DNA of 64,000 nt from CAYULW01 sp964445815 (GTDB taxonomy: Bacteria > Bacteroidota > Bacteroidia > Flavobacteriales_E > Vicingaceae). The stretch lies in the NCBI GenBank assembly GCA_964445815.1, contig CAYULW010000003.1:496001-560000 (forward strand). Direction: 5' to 3'. Positions 19,434 through 27,546 of the stretch are shown piece by piece (within the stretch, counting starts at the first letter, position 1; every line of letters begins with the position of its first letter). Position numbers and translations under genes: made by a program. Under the pieces are notes generated by a model. It was not told the DNA's origin and did no database searches. It was given only the letters and a program-made list of their open reading frames with translations.

Positions 19434-19486
19434 GTGTTTTTTTGAAAGAATACATCGCTTTATTGCAATTAAATAATATATAAAAA

Positions 19487-19957
19487 ATGAAGGTATCGGA
19501 ATTAAAAGAAGTATTAAACGAAATAAGTAGCATCACTTTTCAGCTTCCTGATGGAAGTTTTGTGCCAAGCCATTTTCATGTCACAGAAGTAGGAACAGTT
19601 TCAAAACACTTTATCGATTGTGGAGGAACGGAAAGACGAGAAGAGAAGGTTTCTTTTCAACTGTGGACAGCTGAGGACTATGATCATAGACTCGCCGCTG
19701 AAAAGCTAAAGAAGATTGTAGAAATTGCCGAATCGCGTTTGAACATTCCAAATGCTGAAATAGAAGTGGAATATCAATCGGATACCATTGGTAAATACGG
19801 ATTGCGTTTCTTCAATGGAAAATTTATGCTTGAATCGACACAAACCGATTGTCTGGCAAAAGACAAGTGTGGGATTCCCGATCATAAAAGCAAATTGAGT
19901 CTTGCTGAAATAGGGAGTTCAAAGAATACCTGCGAACCCGGCAGTGGATGCTGCTAA
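19487..19957 (+). CDS. DUF6428 family protein of arsenic operons
   Basis: 156 residues. The sequence (LKEVLNEISSITFQLPDGSFVPSHFHVTEVG, then FIDCGGTERREEKVSFQLW and HRLAAEKLKKI) matches the DUF6428 pattern, often found between arsR and arsenate reductase genes in Bacteroidetes. The C-terminal end is Cys-rich (DCLAKDKCG, ... NTCEPGSGCC). The HFH pair and the Cys residues suggest metal or metalloid binding, perhaps as a chaperone or scavenger; this is inference. It lies 53 nt after arsR and 12 nt before the reductase gene. Confidence 0.85.
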   Translation: MKVSELKEVLNEISSITFQLPDGSFVPSHFHVTEVGTVSKHFIDCGGTERREEKVSFQLWTAEDYDHRLAAEKLKKIVEIAESRLNIPNAEIEVEYQSDTIGKYGLRFFNGKFMLESTQTDCLAKDKCGIPDHKSKLSLAEIGSSKNTCEPGSGCC

Positions 19958-19969
19958 ATACAGAATGTC

Positions 19970-20614
19970 ATGTTATACGAAGCAGCTAAAAATACAATAG
20001 AACAACTTGATCTTGATAGTGTGCTGGATGAAAGAAAGCAGAAGCTAGTACCATTGATTGAGTACATTAAAAGTAAGAGTCAAAACAAACAAGCCGTCAA
20101 ACTCAATTTTATTTGCACCCATAATTCAAGACGAAGCCAAATGGCTCAAATATGGGCAAAAGTGGCAGCATTCTGCAATGGCATAGAAGCATCAACCTAT
20201 TCAGGGGGTATGGAACTTACCGCTTTTCATCCCAATGCTGTCAAAGCCATGAAAGAGTTGGGTTTTGACATCCAAACCGATTCAGGTGAAAAGAGTAACC
20301 CGATGTATACGCTTCATTTTTCTCCTTCAGAAAAGGGGATGGAATTGTTTTCAAAAGTGTATGATGATGCTTTTAACCCAAAAGCCCATTTTGCAGCCAT
20401 TATGACTTGTTCTCAAGCCGACGAAGCTTGTCCCTTTGTTTCGGGAATGGATAAGCGCATTTCGTTGCCCTACGAAGACCCGAAGGAATTTGACGGTGAA
20501 GAAAATTGCATTGCAAAGTACAAAGAACGATCTCTTCAAATTGCAACTGAAATGTTTTACGTGATGCATACTGTAAAACATGAGTTAAATGAGATTGAAG
20601 AAGCTAAAAAGTAG
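19970..20614 (+). CDS. Arsenate reductase-like low-molecular-weight phosphatase-fold protein
   Basis: 214 residues. The catalytic loop FICTHNSRRSQMAQ (about residues 48-61) matches the C-x5-R-S signature (CTHNSRRS) of thioredoxin/glutaredoxin-coupled arsenate reductases and low-molecular-weight tyrosine phosphatases. Further Cys occur in MTCSQADEACPFV, close to where ArsC enzymes carry their relay cysteines. The enzyme would reduce As(V) to As(III) for export by the next gene. It is longer than Staphylococcus ArsC (~130 residues) because of N- and C-terminal extensions, as usual in Bacteroidetes. It begins 12 nt after the DUF6428 gene and ends 3 nt before the ACR3 gene. Confidence 0.9.
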   Translation: MLYEAAKNTIEQLDLDSVLDERKQKLVPLIEYIKSKSQNKQAVKLNFICTHNSRRSQMAQIWAKVAAFCNGIEASTYSGGMELTAFHPNAVKAMKELGFDIQTDSGEKSNPMYTLHFSPSEKGMELFSKVYDDAFNPKAHFAAIMTCSQADEACPFVSGMDKRISLPYEDPKEFDGEENCIAKYKERSLQIATEMFYVMHTVKHELNEIEEAKK

Positions 20615-20617
20615 AGC

Positions 20618-21658
20618 ATGAAAAAATTAGGTTTTCTCAACCGCTATTTGACTTTATGGATTTTTCTAGCCATGGTTATTGGGGTAGCTATCGGTTATTT
20701 TTTCCCATCAAGTTCCACTTTTATAGAGTCTTTTAGCAGCGGGTCGACCAATGTCCCCATTGCAATAGGTTTAATTTTAATGATGTATCCGCCTTTGGCA
20801 AAAGTGAATTATGCCTTATTGCCTAAAGTGTTTAAAAATGTAAAAGTCTTGTCCGTTTCCCTTTTGTTGAATTGGGTGATAGGGCCGGTCTTAATGTTTG
20901 TTTTGGCGATCACCTTTTTGCAAGATTACCCCGAATACATGGTTGGATTAATTCTAATCGGTTTGGCTCGGTGCATTGCAATGGTTTTAGTGTGGAATGA
21001 TCTGGCAGATGGAAGCAGCGAATACGGTGCAGGTTTAGTGGCGCTAAACAGTATTTTTCAGGTCTTTGCTTATAGTTTTTATGCATGGTTATTTATTACC
21101 AAACTACCGCCTTTATTCGGCTTTGAAGGAGCCATTGTTGACATTTCTATTGCTACTATTGCAGAAAGTGTAGCGATCTATTTGGGAATACCTTTTTTAC
21201 TTGGACTATTGAGTCGACTGTTTTTGGTCAAGATAAAAGGAATTGATTGGTACAATAAAACATTTATTCCCAAGGTATCGCCTTTAACTTTGGTTGCTTT
21301 GCTCTTTACTATTGTGGTCATGTTCTCTTTAAAAGGAGAGCTTATTGTTAAGATTCCAATGGATGTGTTAATTGTTGCCATTCCCTTGTTGTTTTACTTC
21401 ATCATTATGTTCTTCTTAGGATTTATATTGAGTAAGATAATGGGAATCGCATACGATCAAAATGCTTCCATTGCTTTTACTGCTGCAGGCAATAACTTTG
21501 AACTGGCCATTGCTGTTGCCATTGCCGTATTTGGTCTAAATTCAGGACAAGCTTTTGCCGGGGTCATCGGCCCATTGGTAGAAGTTCCTGCTCTGATTCT
21601 TTTGGTTAGAGTAGCGTTTTGGTTGAAGAAAAAGTACTACAGAAATACCATTGAATAG
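20618..21658 (+). CDS. arsB: ACR3-family arsenite efflux permease
   Basis: 346 residues with ten predicted membrane helices. The family markers are MMYPPLAKVNY (about residue 56), the conserved-cysteine helix GLARCIAMVLVWNDLADG (Cys near residue 120) and AIAFTAAGNNFELAIAVAIAVFG near the end. ACR3 carriers extrude arsenite using the proton-motive force. It is the last gene of the arsR-DUF6428-reductase-ACR3 operon, starting 3 nt after the preceding stop. The operon closes with a strong terminator at 21694-21724. Confidence 0.95.
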   Translation: MKKLGFLNRYLTLWIFLAMVIGVAIGYFFPSSSTFIESFSSGSTNVPIAIGLILMMYPPLAKVNYALLPKVFKNVKVLSVSLLLNWVIGPVLMFVLAITFLQDYPEYMVGLILIGLARCIAMVLVWNDLADGSSEYGAGLVALNSIFQVFAYSFYAWLFITKLPPLFGFEGAIVDISIATIAESVAIYLGIPFLLGLLSRLFLVKIKGIDWYNKTFIPKVSPLTLVALLFTIVVMFSLKGELIVKIPMDVLIVAIPLLFYFIIMFFLGFILSKIMGIAYDQNASIAFTAAGNNFELAIAVAIAVFGLNSGQAFAGVIGPLVEVPALILLVRVAFWLKKKYYRNTIE

Positions 21659-21693
21659 GGCTAAAGTCGATGTAATTATGATGATTAATAAAT

Positions 21694-21724
21694 AAAAAAG
21701 GAGCTGAATTCAGCTCCTTTTTTT
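21694..21724 (+). terminator. Rho-independent terminator of the arsenic operon
   Basis: A perfect 9-bp stem (GGAGCTGAA/TTCAGCTCC) is flanked by A6 and T7, so the structure works on either strand. It follows the ACR3 stop by ~35 bases. Confidence 0.92.
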
Positions 21725-21760
21725 GGCTTAGTACCCTGCATAGGACTGAACTCGAACCAG
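21725..21760 (-). other. Decayed tRNA 3'-end-like sequence
   Basis: On the minus strand the stretch reads GGTTCGAG...TCCTATGCAGGGTAC, like the T-arm and acceptor strand of a tRNA with about four extra bases inside the T-loop. No 5' half follows. It sits right behind the terminator at 21694-21724, the order expected if that terminator once served a minus-strand tRNA. Confidence 0.45.
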
Positions 21761-21872
21761 CAAGCTAGAGAATTTTTAGAAGGAGTTAAGAAGTTGATTA
21801 GAAATACATGCATTTCAGAAGAATTATTTAAAGATCAAAAGTGATTCTCTTAAAACCTTATAAGGTAAGATC

Positions 21873-23336
21873 TTAATTCTTGACTAATTTGATGTTTTTG
21901 CTCCTATTTTTAATTATAGTATTGAAAAAGTATAAGCCTTTTGGTTGATCACTCATATCTATAGATATTTCATTTGAATTGATCATATCAATATTTTTTA
22001 CTAATTCTCCATTAGCCTTATAGACTTTTATTTTGATAACCTTTTCAGTTGATTCTAACTTAATAGTCACTTGACCAATAGTAGGGTTCGGGAAAAGATT
22101 TAAGTCTGAATCTTTAATTGACTCATTTAGACTTGAAGTACTACCAAAGGCATAAACTAATACTCTTCCTACATCCTGCATATTTGTCGTATCAAAATCT
22201 ACCGCTCCAATTGCGATTGTATCTCCATTATTACTTAGAGCAATACTACATCCATTTTTTTGAGAACTCTGTGTCCAATAAAATGGATAGCCTTTTTGAA
22301 CCCAAGAAGTGCTATCCCATTTGTATACAATTACGGCATCAGAAATAGGGTTGCCGTGAGCTAATACATTCCCGTTTCCACTCAAAAATAATATACTATT
22401 ACTCCTATAAAAATCAACTATATCAGTGCCTCTTTGTACCCATGAGCTGTTTTGCCAATCGTATATCCGTGCTAGACCTCCATAATATCCATTATTAATG
22501 TATTGAGATGAGCCAATTGCGATTGAATTTCCATCATTATTAATGGAGACAGAAAAACCAGTTCTATCGTCAGCAATTTTCCCTAAGATTGGCATTCCTC
22601 TTTGTATCCAATTTGTCCCATTCCATTGAAATACTTTAGCATATCCAGTATCAGTTATACTAGGAATAACTATAGGAGAGCAACCAATTACCACAATATC
22701 TCCAGCTTCATTTAATGATACCGATTGACCACAATAATCTCTGATTTGGCCATCAAAATCATTTCCCCTTTGTGCCCACGAAAATCCATTCCAGGCATAA
22801 ACTCTAACATGCCCAGCGTGAAAGCCGCCATCGTCGTTTGTTGGTGCTCCTATGGCTACAACATTTCCATCCCCATTAATTGAAACAGATGTACCACTAT
22901 AATCACCTCCTGACTCACCATTAATATCACTTCCTTTTTGCACCCATGCAATTCCATTCCATCTATAAACTCTAACATGGCCGGAATTAGTTCCCGTTGC
23001 ATCGTTACCAATCGCACCAATTGCGATTACATCTCCACCTTTATTTAATGAAATCAAATAACCACTCCCATCATTAGAAGTTTCACCGTCAATATCATTT
23101 CCCTTTTGGACCCAGCTTGTTCCTATAATTTGATAGACTCTAACATGTCCCGAGTTGTTCCCATTTCCATCATTTCCTTGTGCTCCAATCGCAACAGTAG
23201 AACCATCTTTACTAAGTGAAACATACCCGCTTTTATCATCGGCAGCCTCACCAATGATATCCAAACCAAGCTTATTCCATTGGGCAAGTAGACCAGAATT
23301 TAACAAAACTGATAGAAGCAGTATAAATGGTTTCAT
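21873..23336 (-). CDS. Secreted beta-propeller-like protein with T9SS sorting domain
   Basis: 487 residues with a signal peptide (ILLLSVLLNSGLLAQ). Six or seven repeats of ~55 residues follow, with the pattern VAIGAxxND...GHVRVYxWNGxxWVQKGxDIxGE. These are FG-GAP/integrin-like or Kelch-like blades describing a propeller of about residues 17-395. The C-terminal ~80 residues form a T9SS type A domain (LFPNPTIGQVTIKL ... IDMSDQPKGLYFFNT). The protein is probably displayed on or released from the outer membrane. It is a single gene, convergent with the arsenic operon. No enzymatic residues are apparent. Confidence 0.88.
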   Translation of the reverse strand: MKPFILLLSVLLNSGLLAQWNKLGLDIIGEAADDKSGYVSLSKDGSTVAIGAQGNDGNGNNSGHVRVYQIIGTSWVQKGNDIDGETSNDGSGYLISLNKGGDVIAIGAIGNDATGTNSGHVRVYRWNGIAWVQKGSDINGESGGDYSGTSVSINGDGNVVAIGAPTNDDGGFHAGHVRVYAWNGFSWAQRGNDFDGQIRDYCGQSVSLNEAGDIVVIGCSPIVIPSITDTGYAKVFQWNGTNWIQRGMPILGKIADDRTGFSVSINNDGNSIAIGSSQYINNGYYGGLARIYDWQNSSWVQRGTDIVDFYRSNSILFLSGNGNVLAHGNPISDAVIVYKWDSTSWVQKGYPFYWTQSSQKNGCSIALSNNGDTIAIGAVDFDTTNMQDVGRVLVYAFGSTSSLNESIKDSDLNLFPNPTIGQVTIKLESTEKVIKIKVYKANGELVKNIDMINSNEISIDMSDQPKGLYFFNTIIKNRSKNIKLVKN

Positions 23337-23502
23337 TTGTTTTATTTTATCGAATGTTTCAAAATTAGTATTTATTTAAAGGATTATTATTACGTCAATA
23401 GGGGAGACCAAACCATCATACATATATGAACAGTATAATCTTCTTGTCTAGGTATGTAATAGATTAAATTGCCAGTTATTAAGATTACTTCAGGTTTTCA
23501 CT

Positions 23503-23535
23503 AAAAAAAAGCAAGCTGTTTTTGTCAGCTTGCTT
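23503..23535 (-). terminator. Terminator of tRNA-Leu
   Basis: GCAAGCTG and CAGCTTGC (plus flanking AA/TT) form a 10-bp stem. On the minus strand it is followed by an eight-base T run. It lies ~30 bases downstream of tRNA-Leu. Confidence 0.88.
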
Positions 23536-23565
23536 CATAAGAATGTTGGTGTTTTGATCACCTAG

Positions 23566-23649
23566 TACCCCCGACGGGAGTCGAACCTGCACGTCCATAC
23601 GGACACATGGCCCTCAACCATGCCTGTCTACCAATTTCAGCACGGGGGT
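23566..23649 (-). tRNA. tRNA-Leu (anticodon GAG)
   Basis: 84 bases on the minus strand. The acceptor arms ACCCCCG/CGGGGGT pair fully. The D-arm region AAATTGGTAGACAGG and a class II long variable arm (TGTCCGTATGGACG) fit leucine. The anticodon stem CATGG/CCATG encloses loop TTGAGGG, giving anticodon GAG. The T-arm has GGTTCGACTCC. CCA is not encoded: the bases after discriminator A are CTA. Confidence 0.95.
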
Positions 23650-23788
23650 ATTAAAGTCAAAGTTAAGGCTTTCATTAAAATACAACAGGTTTAAGTGGTG
23701 TCAATTTCAATAAATACTTAAGGATGTTATGGTTTCTTGAATTTTATAGTTTACCTTCGACCCTGTCAAACCCCAAAATATCAGAGAG

Positions 23789-24520
23789 ATGAAGAAATTG
23801 ATCTTTTCCCTAGCCCTATTATTAACCGGTTTTCTTTTTGCACAAAGTGCTTATCAAGATTCAACGGTGTACCGTGCAGCCATTCAAGATGCCATGTATC
23901 CTACTCAAAGTAAAGTCTATGACAGCTTGATTGCCATCACCAAGCAAAACCCTTATCTGATTAGAAAGCAGGCAAATGGTGTAGAATACATTAAAGTAGT
24001 GGTTTGGATGCGAGCCAAATACATCGATAGTTATACACCTTATGACAATGAATGGGGGTTTTACAATACAGGAGCTTACCCCATGTGGGTCACTGTGGCT
24101 CCGCAATTGGAAGAGTGGTATAAAAAAACACAACCTAAAAAGCCTATAGAGAGGATACATCAGCTCTTGGGATTATCTCCAAAAGCGACTTACGATTATT
24201 TCATAGAGCTATGGGTTCAACCGGACTCTTTATATCGTCCTTGTCCGGATAAGGAAACAGATGATACGGCATGTGATATTTGCTTCCCAAAAGATGTGAC
24301 CAAAAGCCATAAAGTGTGGATCAACAATAACAGAATAGGCAGTTATTATGGTTGTGGCGTATACAATCAGGTGCCATGGACGGCATTGGGTTACACCTAT
24401 GATTGGAATACAGAAAATACAAGACACATTGGACTGAGTGAATTCATTATTCCGCCAAACACCAATGTGGTCATAAAAAAAATATATACCAATAAAGAAT
24501 ACTTCAATAAACTGAAGTAA
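23789..24520 (+). CDS. Secreted protein of unknown function
   Basis: 243 residues with a clean signal peptide (LIFSLALLLTGFLFAQ). The mature part is Trp/Tyr-rich and contains four cysteines in CPDKETDDTACDICF and one in YYGCGVY. The first three are close enough to chelate metal or form disulfides. The first half (VYDSLIAITKQNPYLIRKQANGVEYIKVVVWM) resembles secreted protein domains of Bacteroidetes, but I cannot name a family. There is no sorting domain and no lipobox. It stands alone between tRNA-Leu and the next gene, same strand, with 203 bases of spacer downstream. Confidence 0.75.
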   Translation: MKKLIFSLALLLTGFLFAQSAYQDSTVYRAAIQDAMYPTQSKVYDSLIAITKQNPYLIRKQANGVEYIKVVVWMRAKYIDSYTPYDNEWGFYNTGAYPMWVTVAPQLEEWYKKTQPKKPIERIHQLLGLSPKATYDYFIELWVQPDSLYRPCPDKETDDTACDICFPKDVTKSHKVWINNNRIGSYYGCGVYNQVPWTALGYTYDWNTENTRHIGLSEFIIPPNTNVVIKKIYTNKEYFNKLK

Positions 24521-24723
24521 TTGTTATCAAATGCATGTTCGTTCTTTGTGTCTAATCATGTTAATCGTACAATTTTTTGTAGGTCGAAATACGTGTGAAC
24601 AAAAACAGGTATTTATGTTTGATTTGACGATTTAAAACCTATGAATTAATTGAATTTAAATTCCTTGAGCAAAGCCGAATAAAAATCATCTTAACTTAGG
24701 TTCAAAATTTAACATCAACCAAA

Positions 24724-25434
24724 ATGAAAACACAGTATTTAAAATCAATCGGACTAGTCTTACTTGGCGCTATACTCACCCTATTATTATCAAACTACTT
24801 TCCCAAAGCCAATGCTGATGAATTAGTACATGAACAAGTCGGATTGGATAATGTCTCCAATAGGTCAGTTTATAATTCATCAGAAGATTGCACGGATGAA
24901 TCTTCGAATCATGTATGTTTAAATGCTGCCTTAGAAAACATATTGGAGTATAGAATATGGCTTAAGTATGTTCCTAAGGTCATGCAATACGATACTAGTA
25001 TAAATGCTTTGACATTTGATACCGTTTTTATCAACGACATTGAAGATCGAACATTGATCAACCAAATGTTGGATTATTTCTGGGAGCACAATGGACACTT
25101 TGAATACCCTAACTTACCTGCACATGGAGTTAAAGATTACGCCTATTTTATCTCTAAAAAAGACATTGTTCAGGCTTTTAACGTATTTGAACCTGGAAAT
25201 AAATCGGATACCGCTAATGGAATTAGAGTATATATTGCTTCTGAAGGACTAAAACTTCATGACGTAGAAGCTACTCAAACCCATATTTACGTAGTACCCA
25301 CATATATGGCAGAAGAAGGACAAAGTAATGATTCTATTCCTGAAATTAATGGTGAGAAATATGTGCTTGATCTGACCACACCATGCCCGGCTTATTGTGA
25401 TGGGAAAAGCCCGCTTAACTTGAGTTCATTATAG
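24724..25434 (+). CDS. Membrane-anchored protein of unknown function
   Basis: 236 residues. One N-terminal hydrophobic segment (SIGLVLLGAILTLLLSNYF) is a signal anchor or uncleaved signal, followed by a ~210-residue outer domain. I see no family motif. Notable features are CTDESSNHVC near the start of the mature part and TPCPAYCDGK at the end, giving paired cysteines that could form disulfides in the periplasm. It begins the run of genes leading to the histidine kinase and response regulator (6 nt to the next gene). It might be a sensor partner, but this is inference from position only. Confidence 0.7.
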   Translation: MKTQYLKSIGLVLLGAILTLLLSNYFPKANADELVHEQVGLDNVSNRSVYNSSEDCTDESSNHVCLNAALENILEYRIWLKYVPKVMQYDTSINALTFDTVFINDIEDRTLINQMLDYFWEHNGHFEYPNLPAHGVKDYAYFISKKDIVQAFNVFEPGNKSDTANGIRVYIASEGLKLHDVEATQTHIYVVPTYMAEEGQSNDSIPEINGEKYVLDLTTPCPAYCDGKSPLNLSSL

Positions 25435-25440
25435 GCCGGA

Positions 25441-26097
25441 GTGGAAATTCAGACTGTTATTCTGGTATTGACAGATTTGTTGATCTGTACTTCTTTTATA
25501 TATGGCTTGTTTTTTTTTAAAAGACTCAGCTCAGAGTTAAAGTCACTTTTTTGGTTTATTGTGTTATCCTTATGTACTCAATTTCCTGCTCAGTATTTAT
25601 CTTTTAACAATGTGTCTAACCTGTTTCTCTTGCATTTTTATGTGCCTTTAAGTTTCGTTTGCCTCACATTCTTTTACCAACGGATATTTGGAGAGTTCAT
25701 AAACCGTCGTTTGCTTTGGTGGATCTTGGTTGTTTTTATCTGTTTAAGCATCTTAAACTCCGTGTTCTTGCAAGGCTTTGATGTGTTTAATTCATTTGCA
25801 CTGTCCATAGAGAGTACATTGATCATTATTTATGCCCTTTCATTATATGTGCTATTGCTCAACCCCTTAGTGAGAGAAGAAAAACGACCTGTACTGTCAA
25901 TTTGGATGTGGATCAATTCAGGCCTGTTTATCTATCACACATCAGGACTGCTACTATTTTACTTTGGAGAAGTATTGACTTCATTTGCTCCTGTGAAGTT
26001 TCGCATTAGTTGGCTGTTTCATTCTTTCATATATCTCTTTCAATTCATTTGTATAATCATTGGTTTATGGAAACATCACAAGAGATTAGTTTCTTAA
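25441..26097 (+). CDS. Polytopic membrane protein preceding the histidine kinase
   Basis: 218 residues starting with GTG, with about seven hydrophobic helices and almost no soluble loops. I recognise no catalytic motif. It overlaps the start of the histidine kinase gene by 31 bases and lies 6 nt after the anchored protein, so the four genes from 24724 to 27528 look like one transcript. It could be the membrane sensor that hands signals to the kinase, whose own N-terminus has only one helix. This pairing is common in Bacteroidetes two-component operons, but the signal is unknown. Confidence 0.75.
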   Translation: MEIQTVILVLTDLLICTSFIYGLFFFKRLSSELKSLFWFIVLSLCTQFPAQYLSFNNVSNLFLLHFYVPLSFVCLTFFYQRIFGEFINRRLLWWILVVFICLSILNSVFLQGFDVFNSFALSIESTLIIIYALSLYVLLLNPLVREEKRPVLSIWMWINSGLFIYHTSGLLLFYFGEVLTSFAPVKFRISWLFHSFIYLFQFICIIIGLWKHHKRLVS

Positions 26098-26873
26098 TGA
26101 TATTACTTCCTTTGGTAGGCATATTATTTTTAATTGCCATAGGAGTGGTGCTCATGTACCAGCAATTTCAAAAAAACATCATTCTTCAGCAGTTAAAGCG
26201 AGAAGAAATGAATAACGAGCATCAAAGGGAATTATTAAGGAAGATGGTAAAAGTTCAGGAAAAAGAGCGGAAGCGAATTGCTCAGGATCTACATGATGAG
26301 TTGGGTGCAGCACTTTCAATTGCTCGAATGCAATTAAAACATCTGGAGAATGATCACCCAAACAACGAAGAGCAAATTCGAAAAACTCGAGAGTTAATAG
26401 AAACTACACTAACATCAACTCGACGGATTAGTCACCAATTAATGCCATTGCAATTAAAAAAGCTAGGCTTAGAAAAGGCATTGATGGCACTCCTAGATAA
26501 AGCTCGAGATTCTGGCAAGTGTGAAACTAATATTGCAGTTGGTGATAAATGCAGTGAGTTACCCTGGCTGGTTCAGATTGGTGTTTATCGCATCTACTCA
26601 GAGCTGATCAACAATAGCCTGAAGCATGCAGAGGCCAAGTCCATTGACCTTAGTCTACATTGTGATTCAGAGCAGCTTTTTTGCCGTTATGCGGATGATG
26701 GTAGCGGCATAGACAGTACACAAAAAAATAATGGCTTAGGCATGAAAAGTATTGAAAATAGAATCAAAGCATTATATGGGCATTGGAAATACGGTAATAG
26801 AGAAAAAGGCGGTTTCTACGCTCAAATCAATCTCCCATTAAATCATAAAAACCCAAATCATGAATCAAATTAA
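26067..26873 (+). CDS. Sensor histidine kinase, NarL-partner (HisKA_3) type
   Basis: 268 residues from the ATG at 26067; this start gives a single N-terminal helix (LMILLPLVGILFLIAIGVVLMY). A coiled coil (about residues 35-68) leads into the HisKA_3 dimerisation domain, with phospho-acceptor His76 in RIAQDLHDELGA. The C-terminal HATPase_c domain has the N box (ELINNSLKHAEA), the G1 box (DDGSGID) and GLGMKSIENR. It has no periplasmic sensor, so input probably comes from the membrane protein encoded upstream. Its 3' end overlaps the response regulator gene by 14 bases. Confidence 0.93.
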   Translation: METSQEISFLMILLPLVGILFLIAIGVVLMYQQFQKNIILQQLKREEMNNEHQRELLRKMVKVQEKERKRIAQDLHDELGAALSIARMQLKHLENDHPNNEEQIRKTRELIETTLTSTRRISHQLMPLQLKKLGLEKALMALLDKARDSGKCETNIAVGDKCSELPWLVQIGVYRIYSELINNSLKHAEAKSIDLSLHCDSEQLFCRYADDGSGIDSTQKNNGLGMKSIENRIKALYGHWKYGNREKGGFYAQINLPLNHKNPNHESN

Positions 26874-27528
26874 AATTGGAATTGTAGAAGATCAAAAATT
26901 ATTTAGACAAGGCATTAAGGCCATTCTTTTATCATGGCCCGAAATGGAATTTATCTTTGAGTCTCCTGACGGATACTCTGTCATGGAACGTTTGGAAAGA
27001 GAAAATACCATTCCAGATGTCATGCTCATCGATCTCTCGCTTCCTCCTGATGGTCATCGAGAATTCAATGGCTGGGAAGTAGTACAGGTACTTAAAATGA
27101 ATTATCCTGAAATGCGACTGCTAGTGCTTACTGTACATGATGATGAGTACTTGATGGCCAAATTGATAGAAGAAGGTGCTAACGGCTATTTGTTAAAAGA
27201 TAGCGATCCACAGGAGGTGCATAACGCCATTGCGAGTGTGCATGAAAGGGGCTCATACATCAACGAGCGCTCATTAAAGGCTTTACAAGGTAGGTTAGCA
27301 GGTAATGTAAAAACTCCCAAACAATACGAGAACTTAACAAAAAGGGAAGTAGAAGTACTGAGGTTAATTTGCCAGCAGAAAACGGCAGAAGAGATCGGTC
27401 AAGAGCTTTTTATCAGTACAAAAACAGTCAATGGGCACCGTAATAACCTGCTTCAAAAAACAGGGTCTAGAAACATGAGTGGCTTAGTCATGTATGCCAT
27501 AAAACACCGTATTGTAGAGGCAATTTGA
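26860..27528 (+). CDS. NarL/FixJ-type response regulator
   Basis: 222 residues. The receiver domain spans about 1-125, with acidic pair E10/D11, phospho-acceptor D58 in VMLIDLSLPP, T/S switch in LVLTVHDD and Lys in LLKDSD. A LuxR-type helix-turn-helix (about 155-220) has LTKREVEVLRLICQQKTAEEIGQELFISTKTVNGHR. It is the DNA-binding partner of the overlapping histidine kinase. The gene ends 19 nt before the convergent SpoIIE-type phosphatase stop. The targets are unknown; the lanthipeptide-like operon 1.8 kb away is one candidate. Confidence 0.95.
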   Translation: MNQIKIGIVEDQKLFRQGIKAILLSWPEMEFIFESPDGYSVMERLERENTIPDVMLIDLSLPPDGHREFNGWEVVQVLKMNYPEMRLLVLTVHDDEYLMAKLIEEGANGYLLKDSDPQEVHNAIASVHERGSYINERSLKALQGRLAGNVKTPKQYENLTKREVEVLRLICQQKTAEEIGQELFISTKTVNGHRNNLLQKTGSRNMSGLVMYAIKHRIVEAI

Positions 27529-27546
27529 GAGGGCTGTAATAAAAAA

